A stretch of DNA of 64,000 bases from Ottelia alismoides (Eukaryota > Streptophyta > Magnoliopsida > Alismatales > Hydrocharitaceae), in contig JAZKJV010010616.1 in NCBI GenBank assembly GCA_037367405.1, forward strand, positions 1,513,501 through 1,577,500, given 5' to 3'. Below, piece by piece: positions 22,976-35,242 of the stretch. The translations under genes and the position numbers were made by a program. The notes beneath the pieces were generated by a model. The model was given only the letters and a program-made list of their open reading frames with translations. It had not been told where the DNA came from and did no database searches. Every line of letters begins with the position of its first letter. Position 1 is the stretch's first letter.

Positions 22976-24553
22976 TGTCGTATATATTTTATATATGCTT
23001 TAGCCATAACTCGTACTTTGTGTGAGTATGTTAATAAAGAAATGGCTAAAACCCTTTATCTAAAAAATCATAAAAATTTAAAATTTTTCTTGTATATAAA
23101 AATTCTTTATTGCGCAGACATAACTATTTATAAAATTATTTTTGTACAAATGTTTGTAAAAATGTTTTGTGTAAAGAGTTGGTAAATACTTTAATATCAA
23201 AATTATGTATATAGTACAAAATTTTTGTAAAATTTTGAAAAACAAAAGTTTGTAAAAACCCTTGTGTAAATGTGTGTAAATATTTTGCAAAACTTCTGCA
23301 TACATTTATTCATTCAAATATTTTTTTAAAAAATTATGCACATCTCCAAAAACATGCATAAAAAGAGTTTTGTATATATTTGTACAGTTTTTCTGAATCA
23401 TAGTTGACATTTAAAGTAGCCTGAAATTAAATTGGAAAATGGAGCTTGGTTAAGACCTTAATCCACCTAATTCTAAGAGGAACCTTATAGGGATTAGGAT
23501 TAAGACTTTTCAGGTCCATTTGGGACTTAATTCTTTGAGTCCACTAGGCTATGATCATATGTCATCTTGTTGAGCCTAAGTAGTACACTTAACAACGCAC
23601 ACATGACTCTCATAGACAATGGCTTTACTTGCATCAGCACATTACACCTTGCTCTCCACGGATGAGGTGGTGAGGAGGCAATTTCCTTTGGCTTGGGGTA
23701 GCATATGAGGGTAGTACTTCTAGGCGGAACCTCTCTTCTTCTTTTAGTGAAGGAAGTGTGTCTCAACTTGGTCTGGTGGTGTTGAGGTCTAAAGACATGA
23801 GTTGTGGGTTGCAATAAAGCTTCAAAAGAGGCATAGTCTACTGGCTCAAGAGGAAAAACTCCTTCTGTATATATGCTGCACCATGTAGATATGTTGTACA
23901 TATGCACTTCGAAAAAAAAATGTGCAAAGAAAGAAAAACTCCAAAAAAGTGGTGGGTCTGATTGAAAATAAAATACCTACCAGAGTGCATATAGTCAAAT
24001 AAAGCAAAGCTAATGTTACGCATTCTTATCTCATGAAGCTTGCAGCGGGAGACTTAGCTACACTGGTTGAGCTCCCAAGGATAAATGGCTACACTGGTCA
24101 TGGTTCATTCTCTTCTTCCTCCTCTTCTTGAGTCGGTTGTACTTGAACTTAGAAGGGAATACCCCGCTCCTCGAGGAAAGAGCTGCCAGACTAGGGCATT
24201 AGAGTTGCCTTGTTAAGGGGGTGTCACTTTGCCATTTCTGAGGTGGGGAGCTACATATCACTTACACAGTACAAGGAAAGATTCATGGTCATTAGAGTTT
24301 GTGTATGTAGACTTGTTCTGATCTGGATTGTTGAGGAGTCTTGACCATGGATTGATGGAACTTAGAGGTTGTTGAGTTTTAAATCTAAGTCCAAATAGGT
24401 TCCAACACGCTAATAATCCAAAGGTCTGACTAAGCTCCGTACTTCAATTTAATGAAGACAAGTTTAGTAATCAACCTTGATTTTTCTTCTTTTTCTTTTT
24501 CTCTTTCTTTTCACTTCTTTTTCAAATAAGTGTTTGCTAAGGGACTAGCAAAA

Positions 24554-24571
24554 GTAAAGTATAGGGGAGGG
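24554..24571 (+). other. Polypurine tract of element Z
   Basis: TAAAGTATAGGGGAGGGG directly precedes the LTR start TGATGAAT. It primes plus-strand DNA synthesis in LTR elements. Confidence 0.85.
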
Positions 24572-27550
24572 GTGATGAATCCGCATTCATCACTATTTAT
24601 TCTTTTATTTTTAGCTAAATATCTTAGCAAAGTATCATGTAAATAGTTGTAAATATAATAAATTAGCAATAAGCATGCATTTGTTAATATTTAATAATTA
24701 GCATGTATTTGTGAAAAAATAAAAGAATAAAAGAACAAGAAGGAAATATTTAGAATAAATATTGAGTGACCTGAATCTAAGAGAGGGACAAGAATAGGCC
24801 TAGTCGCCAAATAAAATAAGTAGAGAGAGATAGGGCCACTCTACCTTGTACATATGTATCACTTATGTGTGTGTGTGTATATATATCTATATAATTTATT
24901 TCTATAAAAATAAAAATAAGAAGGTGTTCCTATCTCCTGATATATACTTCTAAAAATAAAACAAAAATTAGAAAAATAAAAAATAAAACAAAAATAAAAA
25001 TGTCTCTCACTTTGTACATAACACATGTAAAAATGTATCTCCCCTATTTAATTGATACTTGTAAATAAATGATAAAAATAAAACAAAAATTATTTTATAC
25101 TCCAAAAATTATGTTGTAAATAAATAAAATATAAAATTGGAGTATTTGTGTAAAAATATAAAAATTAAAATAAATGTACAAAATACATAGGTATTTTATA
25201 CCTATATATAATATAATATACTATATATACCATAAATTATTTTTCCTAAAAATAAATAAAAATCATAGAAAAATAATTTAGAAAATAACAAATATTTTTT
25301 ATTTTGTACACTTTTTGAATTAAAATATTTTCTATTTTTAATTGATTTTAAAATTATTTTTGACCATCTATATTAGCCGTAGCTCGCCTCTCATGGTCGA
25401 AGCACCGCCACGACGAGCCTCCTCCGCCAGCCGCAGCGAAGTCGAGGAAATGACCTCTGTCGTCCATCTCCCCTGGATCTCAGGATCACGTTAGGACCAT
25501 CAAGTTGCTCTCATATCGATCATGGTTCCCTTATTTCCCGAATCTTTTATTTGTGCTTCACCGTTGCTCCGCCGACTCCGACCAGTCGGTCAGAGCCCCG
25601 ACCCCATCATCCTCCCATTTAGATCGACTCCTCCGCTCATCCTCCATCCTCCTACACCGTCTGATCATCCTAATCTCGTCTCGGATTGCCAAAGGAGATA
25701 TGTCTCATCCATCGCCTTCGCCGGAGGCACCCCTTCCATTCAATGTCGCTTCTCGTTCGTTTAGGTCTAATAACCTCGACCGGAGTATTTCTCCGAGTCT
25801 GAGCTTTATCCTACAAGCTTTAGCACACATGGAGACCACCCAAATCACCTTCGACCATCCTCGCCGAAGCTCGCCCAGGTCTCAGTCATCGTCACGAAGA
25901 TCTGACCGTCAGCGACTCCATCTGAGCCATTCACCCGATGCAGAAGGGCCTCACGCTTCTTTTTCCACTGGTTGTTCGTTCATCGGAGTCTCTGATCTCC
26001 CTTGGTGCTCCGACGAAACTTTCCCAGGCGTGTTCTTCTAGAGCCCTCCTCTGTCGTCCGATTTACCCCCTTCGCCCAGATGCCATCCCCGCCGTCCATT
26101 CACATCAGTTGTCAGGTCCTTAGATGTCAGATCTAACGACCCCCGTACCTCCCACATCCCCGACATCTGACGACTGTTGGATTTGACACCTGATCGCTCC
26201 AGAGCCGCATGTTCGCACCCAGCTAGCAGACACCACCTGTCCCTCATGTGCCTCCTCACGTGCTGCATGGGTAATTTGCTCAGTCTACCTTGCGTTTATT
26301 TTAGTTTCCATTCCAATCTGTAAAATAAAAAGTATACAGTGTATCTTTTTGCATTTTAGCACCAGTAGTTTTTGATATTTGCACTTTAGCCCTGTTTGTG
26401 TGGACCCACATGCGTCGTCACATGTTATCTGTGTTATTTGCATCATTTTACTTGGATTTATGTGATGTTATGAATTGAAGTTTTACTTTCAGTATTTGCA
26501 AATATACCCCTATGCGTACTGATTTGAGACATGTGCGGATATTAGTGGAAAATTTACAGATGGGACCCTATAGTTTTTGTGCGTGCTCCTTTTTGGTCCA
26601 GAGACATGTTTTCTTTGCATTTTGGTCCTTGTATGCTGTGTGTTTTATTTTTGATTAAATAAATAGCATTTTAGCTCAAAAATTCATGAAATTTTGATAC
26701 ATGTTCCCTGCCATTGTATAGGAACTTTAGTGAATTTTTGGTTTTGTTTTGTTTTCATTTGCTATTTTTAAAATTCAAAAACCTTAAAAATTGTTCCTAT
26801 TTTCTTTAAAAATCAATTAGAAATCTTAAAAAGCCTTGAAAAATTATGAAAAAAAATCTTGATTGCTTTTTTTGTGTGTCTTGAGTTTCTATCCAATTTT
26901 CATTTCATTCTCGTTTATAAAACCCATAAAAATTGAAAAAGACCAAAAAATCTTATAAAAATCAGTAAAATTCATAAAAATTAATTAAATGTGTTTTCTT
27001 CTTTTGTAGTTAGGTTTTTGCTTGTAGTTTCACGTAAAATTGCTTCTCGAATTTTATAGGCATTTTAAGTAATTTTAATCTCCAGTTGTACATTGGTTTT
27101 TATTCTTGACTTTGTTTGATTTTTAGAAAATTATTAAAAATCAGAAAAATCTGAGAAAATTCACAAAAACATCTGAATATTTTAAAAGCACAAAAATATT
27201 TATATTCTGATTTTTTGAGTATTTTTAGTCTTTTAAATAATTGTGTGAGTGTTGATTTTGGCCTTTTTCCTATATTAAAAATCATAAAAAAATTTGAAAA
27301 ATTAAAAGCCACCATTCCTTTGCTTTTCTTGGATCCTTGACTACTTCGTAGCTTTCGCATTACGTGCTCCTTGCGTTCGACCCTGGTAGCTATACCAGGT
27401 AAAAATAAATAGCAAGACCGCTTGCCACACTTTGATTGCTTGATTCCCTTATTTGATGGTCTGATTTTCTGGATTGATTTTGCCTCGTTATTCGAGTCAC
27501 AACGACCTTATTTATACCTTAACCCGAGTAGCGTAGGTCGAGTTTTCAAT
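24572..27550 (+). repeat. 3' LTR of element Z (about 3.0 kb)
   Basis: Starts TGATGAATCCGCATTCATCA just after the PPT, so the first 20 bases form a hairpin with 8-bp arms. The first 800 bp are AT-rich, 25380-26280 is GC-rich, then AT-rich again to the U5 motif GTTCGACCCTGG near 27376 with hairpin CCTGGTA/TACCAGG (27382-27399). The 3' end is approximate: it is set by alignment with LTR X, whose exact end is at 2483. The open frame at 25505-26041 lies in the GC-rich core and has no recognisable domain. Confidence 0.75.
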
Positions 27551-29450
27551 GACCTAGCCACCCTTAGCCTCCCTATGACAGACAGAGGTGGGTTGAGGGG
27601 CTACGACGGTCGTTCCATCCCCAAGTGTTGACCCTTGGCTTCCATAACCATGTTACGGTTGCACCACAACCGTCGAGCCCCTTGTCGTGGCTGAGCAAGT
27701 TGAGTGAAGACCAGAGTTCCTCCAAGCGTTCAACCCAAGCCACCTCTGCCCTACCATCATCTTTGATCTGGTAAGTACGTCTAACTCTGTTCTTTTTGTT
27801 TCTTCTCCTTTTTATTTTCGATGCACCCCCCCATGGATTCAATTGATTACTCCATGACCTTCACCACACATCGACGATCCATGCCACCCACTCCGATAAC
27901 CAGCCTCCTTCCGCAGTCCCGTTGACTCCAGTCCATCTCCTCTGCCGAAGGCAGAGGAGATCTCACTCTAGGCTTCCACTTCTCTGCCTGATGGCATGCC
28001 ACTCCGTTCCTCTCTCCTTGTCTATACATCCTCGTTAATCCCTTTTGCAGGTACCCTTTACTAGCCGGACATTGAGAGGAGCTCATTTCTAGAGCTCCAC
28101 CTCCAGTAAGGTCATGTCAACAATAGCTTCCAGCCACTCCTACATCTCGTCTGAGCTTTAACCTTCACTACTAAGGACTCCAGAACCTCCCTAGGGCTTT
28201 AACTCGTGCAGATGCAAGCAATGGAGCTCTCGGCAACCTCACCGGAGCTCAGATCGCTCCACCACCCAACGGTAGAGGATATGGCCCCATATGATATTGT
28301 TACCGTTGGATACACCCTTCTGACGGTGATCCAATGACTGAGATGCTGCCACATGCTCCGCCCCCAAAAAAACATTGAGGCTTGGTAGGATCGATCCCCT
28401 GCCCGAAGCTCCTCGAACCACCATGTGGCCCAAGGCTCCTACAATGGCATCCAAACCTGCACTAAAGCTTCCCCACTTGAACTTAGCCCACGCACATGTC
28501 ATGCGCATGTGGGCTGGGTATTTTGCATAGGTGCCACACCAATCCCCAGATATTGCAGAATAGTCCCTTCCAAGCATGCATGCCTCGCATGTCACGACAT
28601 ATATTGCAGAATAGTCCCTCCCAAGCATGAATGCCTCACGTGTCACTACTAGGAATTTCGTAAGGACGCCCCATCGGATTCTCTTAATTACACATTTCCC
28701 CTACAAAGGACCTTTTTGCATATTTATTTTTTATTTTTCATATTTTCTCTACATTTATGCCCTTGCATTCTTTGGTTACTATCTTGAGCATACAAGCTCC
28801 ATTTCACTTGATTTAAGTCCCATTTGATTGCTAATTTGATGCCCTTCATGATAGCAATATAATTTCTCTAATTTGACACATATTTTAACATGCTTTGTTT
28901 TTAATGTTTTATGTGTCTTATGTTTCTCATCTTAATGCCATTATTCGATCTATGAAAGATATTTGTAGTTTAATTGATCTTGAAATTGATCCTTTTTATT
29001 CATTCTCAATGATTGAATCATTTTAGATCATCATTTTGCATGCTTGTCGATTTGTGCTTGCATCATCATACATCATATCATCTTATTGCATAGTAATTTG
29101 CCTCTTTTATTTACTAAAAATCAAACCAAAAATTACATATTTCTCATACATCATATTTTCTTGCATATGTACTTCATTTATTTTTACGTAAAATTAATAA
29201 GAAGAATGCATTCTCATTTTGTGTGTCTTGCATCATTTTCTTCATTCTTTTATGCATATTATATGTGCATTTTGTGATGACCATTTTGTCTACATAAGAA
29301 GTGACCTAGATCATAGATTTTAATCACTCAAATTTAACAAATAATTTCTGATAAATCGATGAGGAGGCTCATGTCCCTGTGTTCGACCTTGGTAGACTTG
29401 CCAAGTAAAATTATTATCCACTTATTCAAAGGAGTGGTACTCTGCATAAA
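27551..29450 (+). mobile_element. 3' part of a LARD-like LTR (W)
   Basis: A GC-rich block (27551-28640) is followed by an AT-rich tail with the family U5 motif GTTCGACCTTGG at 29381-29392. It aligns with LARD1 LTR around 58750-60480, for example CATTTATGCCC...CTTTGGTTACTATCTTGAGCATACAAGCTCC-like order at 28750-28805 versus 59965-60020. The 5' part of the LTR is missing at the junction with LTR Z, and no primer site follows. It contains a hairpin starting CCGTTGGAT at 28304 and a 51-bp tandem duplication. Confidence 0.65.
28550..28651. repeat. 51-bp tandem duplication in LTR W
   Basis: Two adjacent units start ATATTGCAGAATAGTCCC (28550 and 28601) and differ by only a few bases. Confidence 0.85.
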
Positions 29451-30248
29451 TCCGAAATCGTCTCTTATACTATGATATGATAAAAATGACTTATTAAAGA
29501 GGCGAGTTCACGGTTCATTAGCGGGATGCGCAACAGAATTGAAATTTTCACTAAATGAATGCAACCATGAAATTTTCCTATGATATGAGCTTCTATCATC
29601 GTGAAGAACTCGTTCAATTTTACTAAATCCAAGCATGGAACTGTAGGCACATGAATGATATTAGGGATTTGAACCTAGTTAACCGAAAATACACTTCTGA
29701 TATCTAAGGACTCATTCACATAAAACAAATGGAAAGAAATGAGGGAAAAATAAATCATAGAAAATAAAGGAAAATAAAAGGGAAAATAGTGATGAATAAA
29801 AGTACAAGGTGAAGAAAACACGATCAAAATCACGTAGACCCCCCAAGTGAATAAATACTTGGTAAAATAGGCCTGAAGAGCGTCCAAGTCCTTAACCTGT
29901 ATTATTACAAACTAATAATATAAATCAATCTCTCACAAAAATTTAAACTATTTTTAAGATAGGCTACTCTGATGATTCCTTGTCCTCTTCTGCTACTCTC
30001 TCTTGTTGATGGGTGAAGAACTACCAATATCCACGTTTCTTGGTTGTAGTATGCCTCCTAAGAAACTCTCCCTCGATAAGTGGGCCCTCGTAATAAATTC
30101 AAACAAGAAATATGATCAAAATAAAATAGATAGAAAATAGAATATATATATATAAGTGAAATCAATAATGAAGCAGATAATAGAAATGCAAAGGCCAAGA
30201 AGTCTACTCTACTCTACTCAACCATTTCCCCCCAACAACAACACAATT
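29451..30248 (-). mobile_element. Leader fragment of a third LARD-like element (minus)
   Basis: On the minus strand, after a decayed primer site at 30229-30246 (TTGTGTTGTTGTTGGGGG, compare the LARD2 site at 36036-36053), the sequence shows loose likeness to the leaders of LARD1 and LARD2. An example is a block near 29820-29890 resembling the conserved leader ending in a G-rich stretch. There is no coding sequence. It is cut off at about 29450 against LTR W. Confidence 0.4.
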
Positions 30249-32197
30249 TGACAAACTATGCATGAACGAGGTACCTAACGTCTTGTCTTAGAGGGCATGT
30301 GGTGTCTGATAAGTTTGATCCTGCATCGTTGTATCAACCGCTCTTACATCACTCAGCACGCGATCAATGTAAATCGATCAACAATCAACCCACAAATGAT
30401 AAAAAGTTTAAATGTGAGTTAAAATTTATTATAACTCTAAAATGCAAAATGTATGTATAGAAGCAAGTAGCGGAGGTCGAACCACAGAAAGCAGAGGACA
30501 ATAGAGAAAAAAATGAATAGACTACTCATGTGATGATTTTGCATTTTTTTCAAAAAAATGTGGGTTTTAGTTGTATGATTTTTCTCTATTTTAATTTTTG
30601 CAAATGTTTTTGATTAATTTTTATTTGTTATAATATAAATATTAATACATAAATATAGATGATAAATATGTATGTAGATAATATATATAATAATAAAGGA
30701 AAGTCAACTTTTTTGAAAGTTTAAAATGTTAAATAAAGTTAAATTATCCAAAATAAAATATTTTTGTGTTTTTAAAAATTCTCTCCATTTTGTGATTTTT
30801 TTATTTATTTTTCTAATTTTTATGTACTTTTACATGAATAAACATTACAAAATAGGATAAAATAAACGGACATAATTATTTTGGGTTTTTAAAATAGCTA
30901 ATTAGTTCCAAAATTGTCAAAACCAAATTTATTACGTAATATCTATCACCAAGAAAAATATAGAATAGAAAACATAATTTTTAAGTTTATTTTTGCAATT
31001 TTTCTAATTTATTTAGGGTTTTGTAATTTTAATATTTTCTTTTGTATTTTTTTAGTTATTTTTTATCTAGAGATAGAATATATATTAATATATATATACT
31101 ATGTTTTTGAATTTTTAGAGATGTTTTTATTTTTTGGTAGTTTTATCGTCAAATGAGCAATAAATGGCTTGTTTTTTATTTTATAAATAATAAAATATCT
31201 TTATTTGCTTCAAGAAAAATATATTTGTTAGAATAAGGTTCCATGTAATTAAGGCATTTTTCCTACAAATTTTGGACACAAAATGCTATTTAAAACACTT
31301 AAAATACATAAAATTATGTAATTTAGAAATTACAGGACCTACAATTTCCAAGAAAATTAAATTCATTTCAAATCAAATTAGCATAGTTCAAGACCAATCT
31401 TACAAATATCCCAAATGTATAGCAACAAACAATCACTCGTAGGGGTATTTATGCAATTAAAATAACTTCTAGGAATAAATATGCACGTTTCGCAAAAATA
31501 TTACACTGATTTGCAATTTTTGGACTTGAATGAAATACCAAAAGCTGGAGGGGGTCCTTGCAAAATATCCAGAATCCTCATGTGGGGGTCCATGTGAGGT
31601 GACCTAGAAGTGGCATAACATCAATTAAATGAAGTTTGACGTGTCCTTTCAATTATTACAGATATTTTACAATGCGAATAGAAACTTTAAGTATTGAATA
31701 TTAAATAAAAAATACGAGAAGAAAGTTCACTAAATATCCAATCTCATGGAGTGATGCAGGAGAGGATGATTGGGATGGAAGAGGAAGAAGTCGATCGGGC
31801 GGTGGCAGATGGAGGCGCGTGGCGCGCAAAGAAGCGGGCCACGTGGCTCAATCAGAAAGAGATGCATGGCCCAATCAGATTATTTAGATGAAGAAGATGA
31901 AAATGAGAGAGAAGGAGATCGAATTTGGAAAACTCAAAACATGAAAGTTGTATATCTTATGAGATCTACAAGTTCATGTTGACCAAAATGGAAAAGTGGT
32001 CAAATAGATGGACAAATATTTTTGTGAGTGTTTTTAAGGGTATAAAAAACACTCCGATTTTAGTTTTGTTATTTTTTATATTTTTAATTTATTTTATTAT
32101 GCAAATATATGCAAAGATTTATCTGGTTTTTATTGACATTACTTTAAGCAAGGGGGTTAATAAATGCGAATTAATACCATGAAATCGAATTTCATCA
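30249..32197 (-). repeat. LTR on the minus strand, flanked by PPT (right) and PBS-like site (left)
   Basis: The right end is exact: minus strand reads PPT then TGATGAAATTCGATTTCAT, the family LTR start with its terminal hairpin. 31815-31990 matches the LARD1 LTR start region (AACATGAAAGTTGTA... and the CCACGTGG block). The left end is placed at TGACAAAC by comparison with the LARD2 5' LTR end at 36056. It serves as the 3' LTR of LARD2 but is also followed by a primer-site-like sequence of another element. Confidence 0.65.
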
Positions 32198-32212
32198 CCC
32201 CCTATACTTAAA
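32198..32212 (-). other. Polypurine tract of LARD2
   Basis: Minus strand TTTAAGTATAGGGGG directly before the LTR start. Just upstream, ATGCTC and GAGCAT form a small hairpin; LARD1 has the same arrangement (TGCTCG/CGAGCA) before its PPT. Confidence 0.8.
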
Positions 32213-32571
32213 CTATGCTCATCCCCGAGCATCTCAAAAATGAATGAGCTGGATTAACCCCCTAGTGCACGTTCATGCAGGATTTGATCCGTTCAAGAAC
32301 TCCCAATTATAGAGATCCGAAATTTTAGAGCTCATCCCAACCTTAAGCAAGAGGTCTCCAATTTCTTTAGTTTTCTAGAGTCTCTCTTTGATACATATAT
32401 ACTAAGGATATGAATTTAAGTGCTAATCGTGATCGAGAGAGTAGAGTCACAACATCACCCAAGGTCCCAATCCAAAAAATTCTCCTAAGGACCCAATCCT
32501 CAACACTAGGGAATAAATCAAATATTATGTCCAAACCACCATCTCTTTAGTTGTCAGACTTGGAAGTGTAG

Positions 32572-32910
32572 GTGGCAGGCCAGTTGATGGAGGGTTTAGG
32601 ATTGTGTCATTTCTTCTCTCCCTTTCATTGGAACAAGGATCCTCTCGATTGCCTTATTACTCAACGCATATTTTTGGTGTTGATCAATGCGTCTGTCAAG
32701 AGAAGTTGGAGTCATCTGCACTTGTTTTTCTGGGAATACATTGTGGTGCCTTTTTTAGTATCTATTATACCTTCTACACTCGGACTTGTAGCATTTACGA
32801 TGCAGAGCCATTTTTTGAATGCATGCCCGACTCATGTCCCTTATAGCGGTGCTCCAAGTGGACACTTTGAAATGGTTGGGAGCGCTCGCCTTTGGTGGAA
32901 GCTATGTTGA
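32572..32910 (+). other. Conserved antisense open frame in LARD2 3' domain
   Basis: On the strand opposite to the element, up to 112 codons are open. A segment around 32700-32820 gives KLESSALVFLGIHCG and TCSIYDAEPFF; LARD1 at 63024-63260 (minus) gives KLEPSALVFLGVHRG and TCSIYDAEPFF. The frame is kept in pieces, with shifts between the copies. No known domain is recognised. It could be an antisense gene or simply a conserved RNA/DNA block. Confidence 0.4.
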
Positions 32911-34042
32911 TATTTGAATTTGTGGTATTAGAGCTTTTCTTTCAACATTGATATTTCTTTGCATTTTTTTTTGGCTAGCTCCACTGCTTTTACCAAGAGT
33001 TGGTGCACACTGATCAATATTTTTATTTTATTTACACCTTGACACTCAGGTAGATGTCAAGAGATTAGTATCAGAACCAAGTTCTCATACTAGCTAAAAA
33101 TGCTGACACTCTGGTTTCATGAAGACTTTAATGATTTTATCCCATCCTCGAGCATCATTAAATCAATTCCAGACTTGAATCCCTCATCTCAGTCCCTCAA
33201 GTAAAATTTCTCATCTCATCATGACAACAATCAAGTATGTGAAGTGTTGATCATATTCTTAAGGTAGGAGACTAAGCATGCATACAAATCTTTCAAACTA
33301 GGGAAATGTGGAAATTTAAGTCGAATACCCAAATGGCTAAGGTTGGTTAATCTAAAATCTCAAGACCTCATAAACCAGGTGATCTCGAACATCATTGACC
33401 CTGTGTGAAAGTGAAAATGTAAGGAATTTAATCCAACTCCATCATTCATTTTTTTTTAAATTTTGTTATTTTTCCTTTTGAATACTTTAAAAGACCAAAT
33501 GTCTGCCTAAATTCAAATGAGTAGATGTGTCTGCTTTCAGCCAGTATAGATGTAAGTACAAGCATTAGAACGGAACCCGTTGCTTGAGGACGTAACCTTA
33601 AACAATGTCCTCTAAACCACCTACTCTGCTAACGGAAAAAACCTCACTGAAAAGCGGCTACTTATTTGCATATAGTAGACAATTTGACTTTCAAAGGATT
33701 TTTTGTTTTTCTCATTTTTATGGATTTTTGATTAAAGTTAGAACACAAGTTAGACTTATTTTCCCTTAAAAGTAAGAAAATATTTTTCAAACCATGTCAC
33801 ATATATATATTACAAATATTTTTCAAATAATTTTTCAAAACAAGTAAAACCTATTTTTCAAATCATTTTCAAAAATATTTTCTTGAAAATAGTGTACCAT
33901 AGTATAGAAAAAATTTTCAAAGCTTTGAAAATATCTTGTCTACTTGGTTCAAAAGAATATACTTTAGCTTCACAAAGTTTAAAATTTATCAAAATTTTCA
34001 AAATATAACTAAAGTACATATATTGTATATACAGTATACCCC

Positions 34043-34247
34043 CTATACTTAAACTTTGTTATATCCTCATAGCACTAGATGATGCAAAGCCATAGATCCA
34101 TTTAAGTATAGAAAAATATACGACCCGAGGCGGACACCTCCTATACTTAGGTTAGAAATAACTTAAGTATCAGGGAAAGGAAAGATGAGTAAGAAAATCA
34201 CGGGGACTCAGGACCCCTCTATACTTAGGCTGAGAGTAGCCTAAGTA
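34043..34247 (-). other. Stem-loop row with PPT-like arms, LARD2
   Basis: Three units on the minus strand. The 34043-34111 unit has a perfect 11-bp stem CTATACTTAAA/TTTAAGTATAG with a long loop. At 34142-34170 TATACTTAGGTTA pairs with a one-base-shorter arm. At 34220-34247 TATACTTAGGCT pairs with AGCCTAAG. C runs on the left of each unit are the G runs of the minus strand. Confidence 0.75.
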
Positions 34248-34979
34248 GAAAGATGGATATTGATGCTGGGGAGACTTGAGGTGAACGAAGAAGTTAGGAT
34301 GGATATACAAGGAAGCGAGTGAATCTTCAGAGATGAATGGAGTACTTAAGGGCTAGGGGAGGGTGTCAGAGCAATCAAGGCTCAAACAAGCATGCAATAC
34401 CCTTTTAAATTCACCAACTCACATGAGAAACAAACAAGTATTGGTTGACTATCTTTTCATTTTTATTGGTGATTAAAACATTCTAATCTATGCAAGGATC
34501 AAGAAAAAATATCAAATAAAACCATCCTACGTAAACATAGATATTGTTCTCCCAAAATATGATTTTACTCCATTTTAGGTCAACCTGCATTTATCAATCC
34601 CAATTATTTGCTTAAGGTTGTCACTATTTAAATGTGATCACAAATCAATCAATCAAACATCTACCACTCATTCCAAATTTTCATTAACCTAGGTGATTAA
34701 TCCAGGAAGGGAGGTCGAGAAAAAGCCATGCAGTCGATAAAATCATGAACTATGCTAAAATAACACTCGCAATGCCTTGAGCAAAATTCGTGAAAAATAA
34801 GAATGAATTAAAACCAAAATCCAAATGTATGAAAGTCGATGAAAAACCACACCTAACATGCTTCTATTAGTGACGAAGAACACCTTTTAGTTTTGGCTAG
34901 GTGAAGCAATGTCTACATGCATCTTGAATTATTGTGTGTCCTACCTACGATCAAACACGTAAGATAAAATAATGCAATA

Positions 34980-35234
34980 TAACTCAGAGAGCCACGCGCC
35001 TGATCCTAGGTTGACACTCAAGTAGGGCGATCCCTACACAACCACAGATATCTTCGTTCATTTACACACGCAAGTCTTCGAATGAAGACCACTGTAAAGA
35101 TGTGTATTACATGAAATGCAATAAAATGCAAGAAACACTTTTTTTCTTCTTTGATGTTTCTCCAAAGTTTTCTTCTGCAGCTCCTTGCAGCGAAAACTCC
35201 TGCTCCTCGCCTCCTTGGTCACCAAGGACCCTGC
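34980..35234 (-). other. Conserved leader block of LARD2
   Basis: Minus strand reads from GGTGACCAAGGAGGCGAGGAG, through a ~100-bp block with TCGAAGAC-like, GGGATCGCCC and CAACCTAGGATCAGG, to GATCGTAGGTAGGACACAC. LARD1 60770-61080 has the same order with few changes. In LARD1 the block holds a 23-codon frame; here its ATG is GTG. Because it is kept in pol-less elements next to the primer site, a packaging or dimer signal is possible; this is inferred. Confidence 0.55.
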
Positions 35235-35242
35235 CACAGAAA

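Larger units (their letters stand above)
22494..24571 (+). mobile_element. Element Z, non-coding 3' domain with stem-loops and PPT
   Basis: Two kilobases between pol and the 3' LTR. There is no long sense reading frame and no env-like gene, although some Athila elements carry one. In order it holds the stem-loop row (22621-22975), an AT-rich stretch with TTTGTAAAAATGTTTTG-like units (23050-23400), a 126-codon antisense frame (23527-23907, minus) and a block shared with element X (24100-24350). It ends with the purine tract. Confidence 0.75.

Noticed and set aside
22494..24571. Possible env-like gene in element Z
   Set aside because: No sense frame of useful length, signal peptide or membrane segments; the region is stem-loops and AT-rich repeats.
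25505..26041. 178-codon open frame on the plus strand
   Set aside because: It lies in the GC-rich core of LTR Z, where overlapping frames are open by composition. It has no recognisable domain and no counterpart frame in LTR X or LARD1.
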